From Aporrectodea caliginosa (Eukaryota; Annelida; Clitellata; Crassiclitellata; Lumbricidae), in the NCBI GenBank assembly GCA_020284085.1, contig JACEVL010000804.1:225001-289000 (forward strand): a stretch of 64,000 bases of DNA. The letters are read 5' to 3'. Below are positions 1-9,737 of this stretch, in pieces. Below the pieces are notes generated by a model. It was not told the origin of the DNA, made no database searches, and saw only the letters and a program-made list of their open reading frames with translations. Positions within the stretch are counted from its first letter, which is position 1; the number at the start of each line of letters is the position of its first letter. The translations under genes were made by a program, and so were the position numbers.

Positions 1-22
1 ACCTGTAAATTGGGCGCAGTGT

Positions 23-721
23 GTGTTGTGCCAGAATAAAACACGCGAGAAACTGCAGTGTCCAGCTAATTCAATTTTCATTGACAAGAATTCTGGATAC
101 GAGTCCTTGGCAACAATATTGCTAGACTTTGATCAGATTGGGTCGCTACCACCCTCCGTCGTTCTCTCACGGCTTTACACTGACGGAGGTCTGTTGGAGG
201 CTTTCCGATTAAATAAAGCCAAATGGCACAAATCATGTCGTTCGAAATTTAGTGCAAGAGAATTGCAACGCTTATCTTCCAGTATTGATAACACTTGTAA
301 TAGCAGTTCATTGGCAGATGACACTATACTTTCAGACCCGTTGGGAAATGATGCTTTTATGACTCCATTGAATAAACGCCGATGCACGCGATCTGACATT
401 AGTGATGTAAAAATACCAGGCATTCCGTTGTGCTTTTTCTGTGATATGCCAGCAGGTTCGCAAGGCTTGCATGAGGCAATGACGCTTGAGCTTGGCATTA
501 GGGTCAGAGAATGTGCCCTGGCATTGTCAGATAATAGACTTCTAGCAAAACTTGCCACAAGTGACATGGTAGCCATCGAGGCTAAATATCATTCTAGTTG
601 TCTGGCACAGCTGTACAATTGTAGGCGTTCTTATGAACGCGCACAGTACAGTTTAGTGTCCACGCCAAAATTTCCTGTTCTGCCGATGAAATACATGGTA
701 TGGTCTTTTTTGAGCTCATAG
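23..721 (+). pseudogene. Cys/His-rich protein of a dispersed metazoan family, partial
   Basis: The frame is open from the left edge of the window (no stop from position 2 on; codon 23 is GTG, so no start is visible) to a stop at 719-721. It carries a zinc-ligand-like layout: CVLCQ and LQCP near the start, WHKSCR at about residue 68, a CFFCD pair at about 137-140, and KYHSSC followed by LYNCRR near 190-200. From memory this order (LCQ..LQCP, WHKSC, CFFC, KYHxxCL..LYN) matches a large uncharacterised protein family repeated many times in cnidarian, fish and marine-invertebrate genomes and probably spread by transposition. The last residues after KYMVWSFLSS look like read-through. A broken second copy lies at 3483-6440. 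No function is known to me. It could be the 5' part of a live copy or a fossil; the missing start and early end favour a fossil. Confidence 0.55.
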
Positions 722-1590
722 CATACATAAATTATAATGCGATCTGTCTGTATTCTTCGAACATTATTTTCAAGCTTGTTGCAGACACCTTATGTTGACC
801 GGTTACACCAAGTTAATGGCTAAATTGCCGTTACTTCCAGTGTGAACTGATGACGTCTGAAGGTAAATTGCTTGAACATTTTCCAGAAATAAAATAAACA
901 AGAATTATGGTTGTAATTTTAATTCTGCTAGTTGTTAATATCACCATTTTTACCATTACATTCTGTTATATACAGGAATTATGATTTACGGGTATAACAT
1001 TAGAACAAAAATCATTAAGAAATCTGTTGGTCTGGAAAGGGAGGGTGTACATGGGGTGACCATGAGTTACCGCATCGGGTGACACCAACCCTAGTGATGC
1101 CACTGATTTACATAGAGTATGGAATCTTGAATTTTGATACATATAGGCCTAAACAATTCAATTATCTGGTTATTTCACCCTATCTACACCCAAAGTCTCT
1201 TACAATCGTGAACTGCGAATTAATACCGCGCTACATGAAGCTAACCACATGGTACCAGTTGTCGAATTACAAATTTAATTAATTAACGTAATAATTATAA
1301 TCCAAGTCCGTTTGAGAAGGGAGGGAGAAAAAACTGCTAAAGCAGGTTTCGTGGAGCGTAAGAAAGCTTAGAAGGCGCGGAAGCGGCGGAATATTTAAAT
1401 ATAAACGATAAAATGATTATCTGCGGATGAGTTTCTCTTGCGTTTTAAACCAATGCGCTATAAAAGTATATATATATATGTGAATGGCGCATCCTTAACG
1501 TGACTTCCGGTATAGGCGTAGAGTAACGTAAACATGCTAATCGTATCTTTAACATTGGATTTTTAAAAATTTGTAAAAAATTAACGGATC
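722..1590. other. No gene seen; AT-rich intergenic DNA
   Basis: The part next to 721 (to about 890) is weakly similar to 3640-3730, so the repeat that carries the Cys-rich family continues a little way. Nothing else is recognisable apart from a short (TA)n near 1470-1480. Confidence 0.4.
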
Positions 1591-1594
1591 GTTT

Positions 1595-1740
1595 CCGCAG
1601 GTCGGGAATAGGTGCGATCGACTAGTTTAGGTGCCAGGTATCACCAGATAAGATTTGGTGCCTCTCGGACCACCCCAGTAAATCCCGAGTTCTACCTGCG
1701 AATTCCCGACCTAAATTCCCGAAATAGAATTTCACCTGGA
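1595..1740. repeat. Imperfect inverted repeat around GGTCGGGAAT
   Basis: GCAGGTCGGGAATAGGT at about 1599 is mirrored by CGAATTCCCGACCTAAATTCCCG near 1701-1722, with an internal GGTGCC..GGTGCC pair. It may be one end of an unidentified non-autonomous element. Confidence 0.35.
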
Positions 1741-1774
1741 TTTCCTAAATCTATTTTCTAAGTTAAAAAATTTA

Positions 1775-2300
1775 TTATTTTGGGGTGATAACAATTTTCG
1801 GTAAGTTTAGGTTGCTAAATTATTCTAATGTCTTCAATGCCGTACTTCACGTTGGTAAGTAAGCACTCTGCCTATGTCCATCATAACTAATCAATACCGC
1901 TTCCATTTCATCGAGAATTTTTTTTAATGAATCCAGCTTCCATTTAACGTAAAAATGACCCAACTTCTATTTAACCAGAAAAATATTTTTCAACAATGGA
2001 ACTTTTATGTAAGCAAAGAACTTTTTGCATGGGTCCAGTTTCGACTTACGGAAACAATTATTTTCATTATTCCAGCTTCTATTGCATCAAAAAACTAAGT
2101 TTCATCAATCCAGCTTTTATTTACGATAAATATTATTTCCGTCAATCCAACTTCTATTTATAGATAGAAATGGTTTCATCAGTCCCACTTCCAGTTAGGG
2201 AAACAATTTTTTTCCTCAATCCAGGTTCCATTTCATTTTGACAATATAAAATAATTTAGCAACATAAACTACGGGTTTACCAAATTTTCTAACTGTAGAA
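1775..2300. mobile_element. Inverted-repeat element with minisatellite core, copy 1
   Basis: The arms are imperfect inverted repeats: GTTGCTAAATTATTCTAAT at about 1810 against ATAAAATAATTTAGCAAC near 2246. Between them are about eight degenerate ~38-47 bp units whose reverse complement reads AATRGAAGCTGGATTGATGA followed by A/T-rich filler. The same core unit occurs at 2386-2440, 25060-25115 and 49890-50100, each time inside a different pair of inverted arms. There is no coding potential. Confidence 0.55.
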
Positions 2301-2315
2301 CTGCATTTTAGCTTA

Positions 2316-2565
2316 TTTAATGATCTCATTGAATATATCCTGTATTTTAACGTATTTTAATATTATTTATCCTGTCTGCCTGCGTAAATGGAAGTTGGAT
2401 TGATGAAAATTAGTCTTTGCATAAATAGTAGTTGGATTGATGAGTTATCATGGACATTTATCCACTTTAAAAGCAACCTCCCTGGTAATGTGTGTAATGC
2501 AATCATTGAAATAAGAGAATACACAAAAATACAGGATATATTCAATGAAATAATTAAATATTACT
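2316..2565. mobile_element. Inverted-repeat element with minisatellite core, copy 2
   Basis: The arms are TCATTGAATATATCCTGTAT at about 2327 and ATACAGGATATATTCAATGA at about 2531, a perfect 20-bp inverted match that extends imperfectly. The core holds two units of AARTGGAAGTTGGATTGATGA type (2387 and 2426). The arms are unrelated to those of copy 1 although only 16 bp separates the two elements. Confidence 0.6.
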
Positions 2566-2995
2566 ATTGCTACGTGTATTGTTCACTCCAAGCTTGATTA
2601 TTGTATTTCCCTTTTCCTCAACCTCGAATCCACCTAACTTTAGCATCTACAGCTCATCCAAATTCACCAGCCTCAGCTGTCACCTGGTCACCAAGCATCA
2701 TCATATTGCTTTCGTTCTTAATTCACTTTACTGACTGAAAAAACCTGAGCACATCCACTTCAAAGTCCTATCACTAACCTACAACTGTCTACAACACTCC
2801 CAGCCACAGTACCTTCAAGAACTCTTCACCATCAGCCACCCCACTCAACCCGATCCTCCTCCTAATCTCTCTCTCCTGTTTCCCAGTCACTACTCACCTG
2901 AAATTCTCCAACCGAACCATATTGACTCTGGAACGAACTTCCCTGGATTCCACATATTCTCAGTTCATCCACCAGTACCGCCACTCACCCACCGC
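2559..2995 (+). pseudogene. LINE (CR1/L2-like) reverse transcriptase, 3' fragment
   Basis: Read across several frameshifts and stops, the plus strand gives pieces of the C-terminus of a CR1/L2-type non-LTR retrotransposon ORF2: VHSKLDYC-SLFLNLEST, then LIQxHQPQLS...TWSPSII, FKVL-LTYNCLQ, an arginine/serine stretch, and LWNELPWIPH. This follows the family order SKLDYCNSL, LQxIQNxAARLVT, HITPVL.LHWLPV, FKxLLLTYK, LWNxLP. The fragment is badly degraded and sits directly after the inverted-repeat element. I identified it from motif order, not by alignment. Confidence 0.55.
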
Positions 2996-3480
2996 CATCT
3001 GCCTTAGGCTTCTCTACTTGTCACCTACAGGGTTTCCATTGCAAATAATTTTGAAGTCTTCAAGAATTCCTACGCTAATCCATCCAATCCTCTGCCTTCG
3101 AAGCTTTCTCGTCCTCAACAAAGCCAGCCTTAACAGTCGCTCTGCCAAATCTCACTGGCAACTGGACTTGGACCCTCACTGGACATCAATCTTTGGACAA
3201 CTCTCTGCTCGACACTGCTTGTTAATTAGCTGCTGCCTTGCACTTAGCTTTAGAGTAACACAGTAGAAACTTTGAGTTTACGATTACAATTCATCTTCTT
3301 AATTGTTGTGTTTGTTAATTGTTCTGTGTGTTACTCATTGCTTAGTTATTTGTGGGGACTGTGGATGATCATAGCACTCTATGCTATCTGATTCTGGGAG
3401 GCCAGATTGTTTATTTTGGAGATTGGCACGAACTTGGCAATAGATTCAAGGAATGTAGCTCTGTCACGCGACTGACTTAT
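2996..3480. other. No gene seen
   Basis: A 114-codon open frame at 2922-3266 overlaps the LINE remnant and is not in its frame. It has no recognisable motif and I do not regard it as a gene. Confidence 0.4.
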
Positions 3481-4846
3481 TGCAGAACTTGCCACAAGTG
3501 ACATGGTATTACCACTGAGGCAAAGTATTACTCTAGTTGTCTGACATGGTTACACAACCGTAGACGTTTTTATCAGTGGTACAATTTATTTTCCATACCC
3601 TTGCTGTTGATGTAATACATGATATTATGGTCTTTGCTCAGCTAGTAGTTTACATAAATGATGTGCAATCTGTAAGCAATATTCGACCTGGGTTTGAAAA
3701 GCAATGGTGTGAACATTTAAGCAATTTGCATTTTGGTCACTTGTTTAGAACTTGAAAACAATTTTATTGTTTGTTAGGTTTGGGTCCGTATCAAGCTGTG
3801 CACACTACCAGTGTTTCATACATTCAGTGACTGTGATACTGTATCAGCATTTGTTGGCAGTTGAACTCGGAACAAATATCCTGAAGTTACAGAAGCCTTC
3901 AACGAGTTCACTCAATTGCGTCACGTCATTTCGGATATGTGTTAACTATACTGGAAAGCTTTACCATTCATTCTGTGAACTCTGCTCACAGAAAACTATT
4001 TGTATAAAAAATCAGAACCACTGAGAACATTCCACCAACTCAAGATGCAAGTTTGTGCAAAACATTAAATGTGCCAGGTATCAGGCTTGGCTTTTGTGGA
4101 GCCAGGCATTAGTAACACTGCGTATATTACCAAATCTTGCTGATGGAGGGTAGTCATGAATTGCATCAATCATGGTTTAGAACTGTTAGTGATACAGCAA
4201 CCCAGAGAGTATGTGTTCCAGATTTGTCTAAACGTAAAGCTTCTGTGAGCAGCCATTACTGCGCTGGCGTGTGATTTACATTCACAAAACACGCCAGGAA
4301 CCAGTGGCAACACTACGAGCATGGCAGAAGTGGTACAGCTGGTCACCACGACTGAATGATTTAACATCACATCACTAAACAGCCATTGCACAGTCTTCCT
4401 AACTCAAGTGCAGCAAGGAAATACTGCCAGAAGACAAAGTTATTGTGCTGTTTGACTTTGCAGAGAATGATTCATTTATGGTGCAAGATTCAATACAGGG
4501 GTTCTACTTGGAGAACAGACAAAGAAGACTGGATTACTTGAAGAGTGGCATTTCTTTACAACCAGCCATGGAAACAGCGTGTGAGGCTGCAATTGTGAAA
4601 CCCTCAACCAGAACCAGTGTACGGTACAACAGATGATATACTCACTCCGGAACAACTGTATCGATGGACTCATGCTAACCAGTGGCGTAACAACCATGTA
4701 ACGAGGGTGGACAAAGTCAAGGGGCCCCGAGGTCCGAAGTACCCCAAACTTTTTAACGTGAGTTCAGCAGAAACTTGAAACAACAAAACCTGTATTGGAC
4801 ATACTGAAACTTATATCGAGCTCTCGCATCACGTCATCCCTATATG

Positions 4847-5084
4847 CCGGAATTGGCTACTGCCTGTGTGCTGTTTGCCGCTCTCCCAGTCATCCTCGCC
4901 ATTTCGTTCTCCAAATTGAAAATCATAACGACGTATCTTAGATCCACTATCTCACAGGACAGACTTGATGGCCTTGCGATCGAACATGAATGTGGACAAA
5001 TTGAATATTGATGACTTGATAGACACATTTGCGAACAGTAAAGTTAGAATATCCAAATTCATGCAACAATTCTCTGAAGAATAA
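4847..5084 (+). pseudogene. hAT transposase C-terminal (dimerisation) fragment
   Basis: The plus strand reads PELATACVLFAALPVILA, then SFSKLKIITTYLRSTISQDR, then LDGLAIEHECGQIE, two stops, and after a frame change LIDTFANSKVRISKF and QQFSEE with a stop at 5082-5084. This is the hAT dimerisation block of the ZMYM1-like/TTF-type group, where the family has (T/A)xxERSFSKLKLIKTYLRSTMSQERL and IDxFAxxKxRK. The conserved SERSFSK is degraded to ISFSK. Everything upstream, including the catalytic residues, is deleted. Confidence 0.75.
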
Positions 5085-5101
5085 CAGACTACAGTCTACA
5101 T

Positions 5102-5389
5102 CAGTGCTTCCCAAACTTTTCAGTGTCACGGACCGGCAGGAATTAACTTTCAGTGTCACGGACCGGCAGAAATTTTCCCACTGCAGGAGGACCGGTGTCA
5201 AATTTATGAATTATTTCTCTCTTTCGTTTTTGATCACCTAAATTCCTCAAAATGTATTAAAATTGATTTAAATGCACGTTTTGCCAATTATGTCTCTCTA
5301 TTGCCCTGTAAATACTTCACTTTGCGGACCGGCAACTGAGGGCTCGTGGACCGGCACCGGTCCGTGGACCACCACTTTGGGAAGCACTG
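5102..5389. mobile_element. hAT-type MITE inside the larger hAT element
   Basis: The ends are CAGTGCTTCCCAAAC and TTTGGGAAGCACTG. GTCTACAT is duplicated on both sides (5094-5101, 5390-5397). The interior repeats GGACCGGCA several times on the left and right. It is 288 bp with no coding content. Confidence 0.9.
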
Positions 5390-5792
5390 GTCTACATTAC
5401 ATTACTGCAGTAGCATGCATAGGCATCAGACCAATACATTTTGTTTTCTTTTTTTAAATCATGACAAATTAACTTGAATTAAAATATCCCTTGAACTATT
5501 CATCACTTAATACACTCATTAGGGTAACCTAGAAATATAGACTATGTCACTGTGCATGACATAGTACTCTCTTCATGATTCTTCATTGAATAGGCCTATG
5601 TAATTTATCTAGTGTTAGTGTTGCTGTCTATGCATGTAACTAGCCTGTAAGCGACAGGCCAAATTGGCCAATACATTCCGGTTGTTTTCTGGTTCTGTCT
5701 TGAACTATTAATGTGACTTGAACTATGGATTATTGATAATAATGGTTAACACTCTCGTTTTTATTACCTAACTGCTAATTTAAATAGCTATA

Positions 5793-6055
5793 GATGGTGT
5801 AATGGTTAGCGTGTTGACATCAATCCCCGCCATGGGAGAAATTTGGTTCACGATTTCTGCTCCATGTACGCCCCTATTAAACTCAACTACAATGAGTACA
5901 CTGACCGTACACTGTCGGTGGGAAGATGAGATGGCAAGGGAGAGGACTGGCTATCCACCCGCATATATGCCGAGGCTAAGAAAATGAAGTCGCTAACACT
6001 TTATACCCATGGCTAGCTTAAGTGACTGCTCCTCCTCCTTCTTCCTCATTATTTT
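5793..6055 (+). mobile_element. tRNA-derived SINE (family 2)
   Basis: The head GATGGTGTAATGGTTAGC looks like a polymerase III A box and GGTTCACGATTT like a B box. The body runs AACTCAACTACAATGAGTAC, GGGAGAGGACTGGCTA and GCTAAGAAAATGAAGTCGCT, and ends in a pyrimidine-rich (CTCCTC) tail. Related copies lie at 11342-11718 (+), 25740-25925 (-) and 54490-54680 (-). Confidence 0.7.
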
Positions 6056-6439
6056 CACTCTTTAGTCTCGTTAATGGGTAAGGGCCCCAAGCATAGAGTG
6101 TCCAAGGGCAAGGGCCCCAGCTAGGTTGTTACGCCACTGATGCTAACTTGTTAGGAATAAAAAAAATTTGTTGGCGAGTCAGGTAGAGGCAAATAGATAG
6201 AAGATAGATTATCTTGTGCTGAAAGTATACACAATTGAGGCTGCATTATGGAGATATTTCATGAAAATCATGATGCTTTGGTAAACCTATGCAGCCTAAA
6301 GGTCCTGAAAAGTCAAATTTGTGGCCAAGACGCTGGGATGGCGGCTGGATTCCAGTTAACCATCTCTTTTCTACCATTGAGGACTTGGTCACTATTACTG
6401 TGTGTCAGTGTAAACTTGATCCGACAGACAGATCGTGAC

Positions 6440-7085
6440 TAACTGGAAGCTCTTCACAGAGAAACATTACAACAGACATTAAATTACCAAAGTGGTAGAA
6501 AAACTGACAGCGTAACGAACATTAAATTACAAGTGATACAAAATAGAAATACGTTGTAAAAATATAGAAAATAGACACTTTTGCACAATTTAAAGTGAAA
6601 TATGTTAAAGACGATCGCCGATAATGAAGACTTATTGACAAGAAATTCTAGCTGTCGCCTAAACATGTCTGTTTATAGCCCAAAAAATCCGCACAAATGG
6701 TCGAACTAATAGAAAAAGTACCGCGTTTAAGGCACGGCACATTTTCATGTTAAATTTTTAAGTTATGCCTCTCGCGAAATGAATTGTTTTTCTTGATGCC
6801 TCTCGCTGAAAAGTTGAACAAAATATGTTTTTCTTGAATACATAAAAGTTTGTTGCTTTTATCCACAAGATGAACAATATACCGCATAGTATATATAAAT
6901 ATATACTATGGGATTATATAGCTTTTACCAAATATATCATAAATCACATTTCTGTATAGGCTATGACGTTTGTGTATCCAAGGATATATTTACCGTGTTG
7001 CATGGCCCATTACATCATAAAACGTATGTAGCGTGTATATATATACATATATATATTTTATATATATAATTTTTGTTCTATATAT
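6440..7085. other. No gene seen; AT-rich DNA with a palindrome
   Basis: The only structure noted is a near-perfect palindrome CATAGTATATATAAATATATACTATG at about 6885-6911 and TA-rich DNA at 7030-7090. Confidence 0.4.
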
Positions 7086-7090
7086 ACATA

Positions 7091-7395
7091 GTTCCGTTAT
7101 GATCAATGAGATAATTAACGATTAATCGGAATAGTGTTACGTCATAGTGGTTACTATGGAAACACAATTCTGTTATGGTCAATGAGAGATACATATGTTT
7201 ATAATTATGTATACCTCAATGGTTGTGATATGAATATGAAAATTGTTTTACGTCATAGTGGTTACTATGGAAACACAGGTATGCTATGGTCAATGAGATA
7301 TACGTAATTATGTTTATGTGTATTATATCTCAATGGTTATGATGAATCTGAAAATTGTTACGTCATCGTGGTTTTCATGGAAACGTAGTTCTATA
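7091..7395 (+). repeat. 110-bp tandem repeat, three units, with CRE and X-box-like sites
   Basis: Three units of 110-111 bp each contain TTACGTCAT followed by GTGGTTACTATGGAAAC (7137, 7248; third, 7358, reads TCGTGGTTTTCATGGAAAC) and GTTMTGTTATGGTCAATGAGA. TTACGTCAT resembles a CREB/ATF site, and GTTACTATGGAAAC resembles an RFX X-box (GTYNCC-AT-RGNAAC). Whether the sites are used is unknown. Confidence 0.7.
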
Positions 7396-7404
7396 CATCT
7401 ATTC

Positions 7405-7468
7405 AATAGTATACATGAACTTCTATATACTTAATCCTAACGTAATATAGAAGTTCATATAATACAAT
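7405..7468. repeat. Inverted repeat (hairpin)
   Basis: ATGAACTTCTATAT and ATATAGAAGTTCAT form complementary arms with a ~20-nt loop. Confidence 0.6.
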
Positions 7469-7559
7469 ACAATTGGACATTATTGCGCGGTTTAACAAGA
7501 CAAGTCTTGCGCGAGAGCGCATTGCGCTGTGTTCTTAGCCATAGTGTAGTGAGAATAGG

Positions 7560-8320
7560 TAAGTTTTTAATATTTATTTAGATTGAGTAGCAGATGAACA
7601 TTGACGGATTATCCCTGGGAGACTGTTCCATTCTCTGGGTCCGGAGACAGCAAAAGCCCGATTTCCAAACTTCCTCTTGGGGCGAAGAACGTTAAAGTCT
7701 CTTCGGGTGGCCGATCTCAGTCCTCTGTAGGATTTGAATCAGAGCATGGCACGAACATGGATGTCATAATGAGGGGGAGGTTCTAGAATGGATATGATGC
7801 ATGAGGAGGGAGATTTTGAAAGCTATACGGGCGCGAAAGGGAAGCCAATGTAGAGATTGTGTGATGTGGTCTCTGGGACCAAGACCTTTTATTAGGCTAG
7901 CGGTATACATAGTACTGCGCTAGAAGTGAAAAAGCGAAACAGAGCTTGCGGATTTATATATATATATATATATATAGTCTATAAATATACATACAATAGA
8001 GTGTTGTCATAAAATATGTATAAATTAAGTATACAATCGTCATTACTTACGTTTACGGTGAGAGTCATAAATCTTCACATAAGCCAAGACGTCATTAGAG
8101 GCTAACCATCAACTATGCACGCATGCGCGTCGTTATAAGGCTTAACTGCCCGCCCAGTTTTCAGCGCCACCTAGTGCGTTGAGCATAAACTACGGACATT
8201 TTGCTTATACCGGTTCCTTTATTGTGGAAGTTAAAAGCGGTGCAATTCTTAGAGTGATAATGATTATAAATTATTTAAAGTGATGTCTTGCAAGTTGCAA
8301 CGCTCTAGTTAATCAGCCTA
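7560..8320. other. No gene seen; degraded repeat
   Basis: 7600-7860 (GCAAAAGCCCGATTTCC...GGGAAGCCAATG) resembles the body of retroposed repeats common in invertebrates and is weakly like 12120-12390. A (TA)n run lies at 7955-7975. No open frame here looks coding. Confidence 0.4.
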
Positions 8321-8323
8321 TAC

Positions 8324-8550
8324 TGTCTGTCTGTCAGTTTCTTTGCCTTTCCTTCTGTCTGCCTGCCTGTCTGTTTTTCTATCTGATTGTCTGTCTGTCT
8401 GTCGGTCTGTATATCTATCTATCTGCCTGCCTGTCTCTCTGTGTGTTTGTCTGCGTGTCTGTCAGTCTATCTGTCTGCATGGCTTTCTCTCTGTCTATAT
8501 GACTGTCTGCATGTTTCTCTATCTGTCTGGCTGTCTGTCTGTGTCTATCT
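8324..8550. repeat. Imperfect (CTGT)n microsatellite
   Basis: Tetranucleotide CTGT/CTAT array with many point changes. Open frames in it are repeat translations. Confidence 0.85.
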
Positions 8551-8603
8551 ATGCTAAGACTTTAGGAAGACAAATGCACTCATGAACATTGACAGAGTAA
8601 GTC

Positions 8604-8816
8604 CAGTGGTACTTAAACTTCTTCGGCGACGGACCAGCCATAACTTTGTGTTGTTGCTGTTCGGAGACCATTAATGAAAAACGCAGAACAGCGAAATTGA
8701 GGATCGATAAATATAGAGGTGCTACCGACGTTAAATCGTTATTTTACAATAAAAGGTTATTAATTTTCGCGGAAAGGTGCAAATTATTTTGCATTGCAAC
8801 GCTTTAAGAATCACTG
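8604..8816. mobile_element. Probable hAT-type MITE
   Basis: The ends are CAGTGGTACTTAAAC and GCTTTAAGAATCACTG (inverted, imperfect). The flanking 8-mers (AGTAAGTC, TTGTTGTC) do not match, so the target duplication is lost or the ends are slightly wrong. Confidence 0.55.
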
Positions 8817-8859
8817 TTGTTGTCTGAGCGTCTGTAGAAAAAGTAGAGGGAAGGATGTG

Positions 8860-9175
8860 AGAGCGAGAGAGAGAGAGAGAGCGAAAGAGGAGGAAAGAAA
8901 GAGTGAAAGAAATCGCGAGAGTTAGAAGGACAGAGATAAGGAAACTGATGGGTAAGAGAGTGAGAGAGACCGAGAGAGAGACAGACAGATAGGCAGACGG
9001 ACGGACAGAGACAGAGACAGAGCGAGGGATAGATAGATAGAAAGATAGATAGACAGACAGACAGACAGAGGAATAGGAAAAGGAGAGATAGATAGATAGA
9101 GTGTGAGAGCGAGACAGAGAGACAGAGAGAGAGACAGAGAGACAGAGACAGAGAGAAAGAAGGAAGACATATCTT
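8860..9175. repeat. GAGA / GACA / GATA compound microsatellite
   Basis: Purine-rich array of GAGAGA, GACAGA and GATAGATA units, interrupted. Confidence 0.85.
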
Positions 9176-9560
9176 AAGGAACAAAGACAGAGAATGACAG
9201 AACCGTATTAGTTTCTGTGAATCGGCAAATGCCTCAACATGCAGAACATTCTGGTCTTGAATAAATTCATCAATGTCATTTATATCCAATGCCCTTCAAA
9301 CACAGACCACTGCAGCGATCAGCCAATGCATGGAGGTACTTACTGATGGTCTCCGCACACTTGTCTCACTACAGTACACACTTTAACTCACGGTCTCCAC
9401 ATTAAAAGCGACGCTCAAACTAATGGACTGCAACGCTCAACTAATCGTTCACTTACTATGTACATCTCTCAGTAAAAGTCATCAACAGATGAGGACGGTC
9501 CTCTGCCTCTGGACTCCGGCTCAGACGCACGCTCGCGTAGTAGGAAGGTATATTACCAGA
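9176..9560. other. No gene seen
   Basis: Unique-looking sequence without an open frame, site or repeat that I can support. Confidence 0.35.
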
Positions 9561-9567
9561 GGTCAGC

Positions 9568-9735
9568 ATAACAACATGCATGCATACATGCATGCACACA
9601 AAAATGCATACATACTTCCAATCTTCCATACATACATACAAACATACATACATACATACATACATACATACATACATACATACATACATACAAACATACA
9701 TACATACATACATACATACATACATACATACATAC
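9568..9735. repeat. (CATA)n microsatellite, left part
   Basis: The tetranucleotide array runs up to the left end of the element at 9738 and continues on its far side at 10804, so one array was split by the insertion. Confidence 0.9.
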
Positions 9736-9737
9736 TA

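Larger units (their letters stand above)
4680..6139 (+). mobile_element. hAT transposon, internally deleted, with 8-bp target duplication
   Basis: The ends are CAGTGGCGTAACAACC (4680) and its inverted match GGTTGTTACGCCACTG (ends 6139). Both flanks carry ATGCTAAC (4672-4679 and 6140-6147), a perfect 8-bp duplication typical of hAT. The interior keeps the transposase C-terminus (4847-5084), a smaller hAT MITE (5102-5389) and a tRNA-type SINE (5793-6055). The element interrupts the Cys-rich pseudogene, so the order of events was pseudogene, then hAT, then MITE and SINE. Confidence 0.9.
3483..6440 (+). pseudogene. Second, broken copy of the Cys-rich family, split by a hAT element
   Basis: At 3483-3640 the DNA is clearly related to 540-700: the same CTTGCCACAAGTGACATGGT stretch, then the KYxSSCL..LHNRRRFY-type codons with frameshifts. 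Farther on, 4300-4515 reads in pieces as TTSMAEVVQLV, then LPEDKVIVLFDFAEN and FMVQDSIQGFY. This resembles the DFAENYxFVVQDxxQGFHW core I remember from uncharacterised metazoan proteins. After the hAT insertion (4680-6139) the remnant seems to resume at 6300-6390 as KGPEKSNLWPRRWDGGWIPVNHLF, like the GPxxxFxWPxxxDxCWVPxxHxL tail of that family. Many stops and frameshifts show a fossil. Whether the Cys-rich and DFAEN parts belong to one ancestral protein is inference. Confidence 0.5.

Noticed and set aside
4170..5201. Minus-strand frames of 62-84 codons
   Set aside because: Antisense of the DFAEN remnant and the hAT transposase fragment, which read sensibly only on the plus strand.
8604..8816. 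Calling this a certain hAT insertion
   Set aside because: The ends are hAT-like, but the flanking 8-mers differ, so it is listed only as probable.
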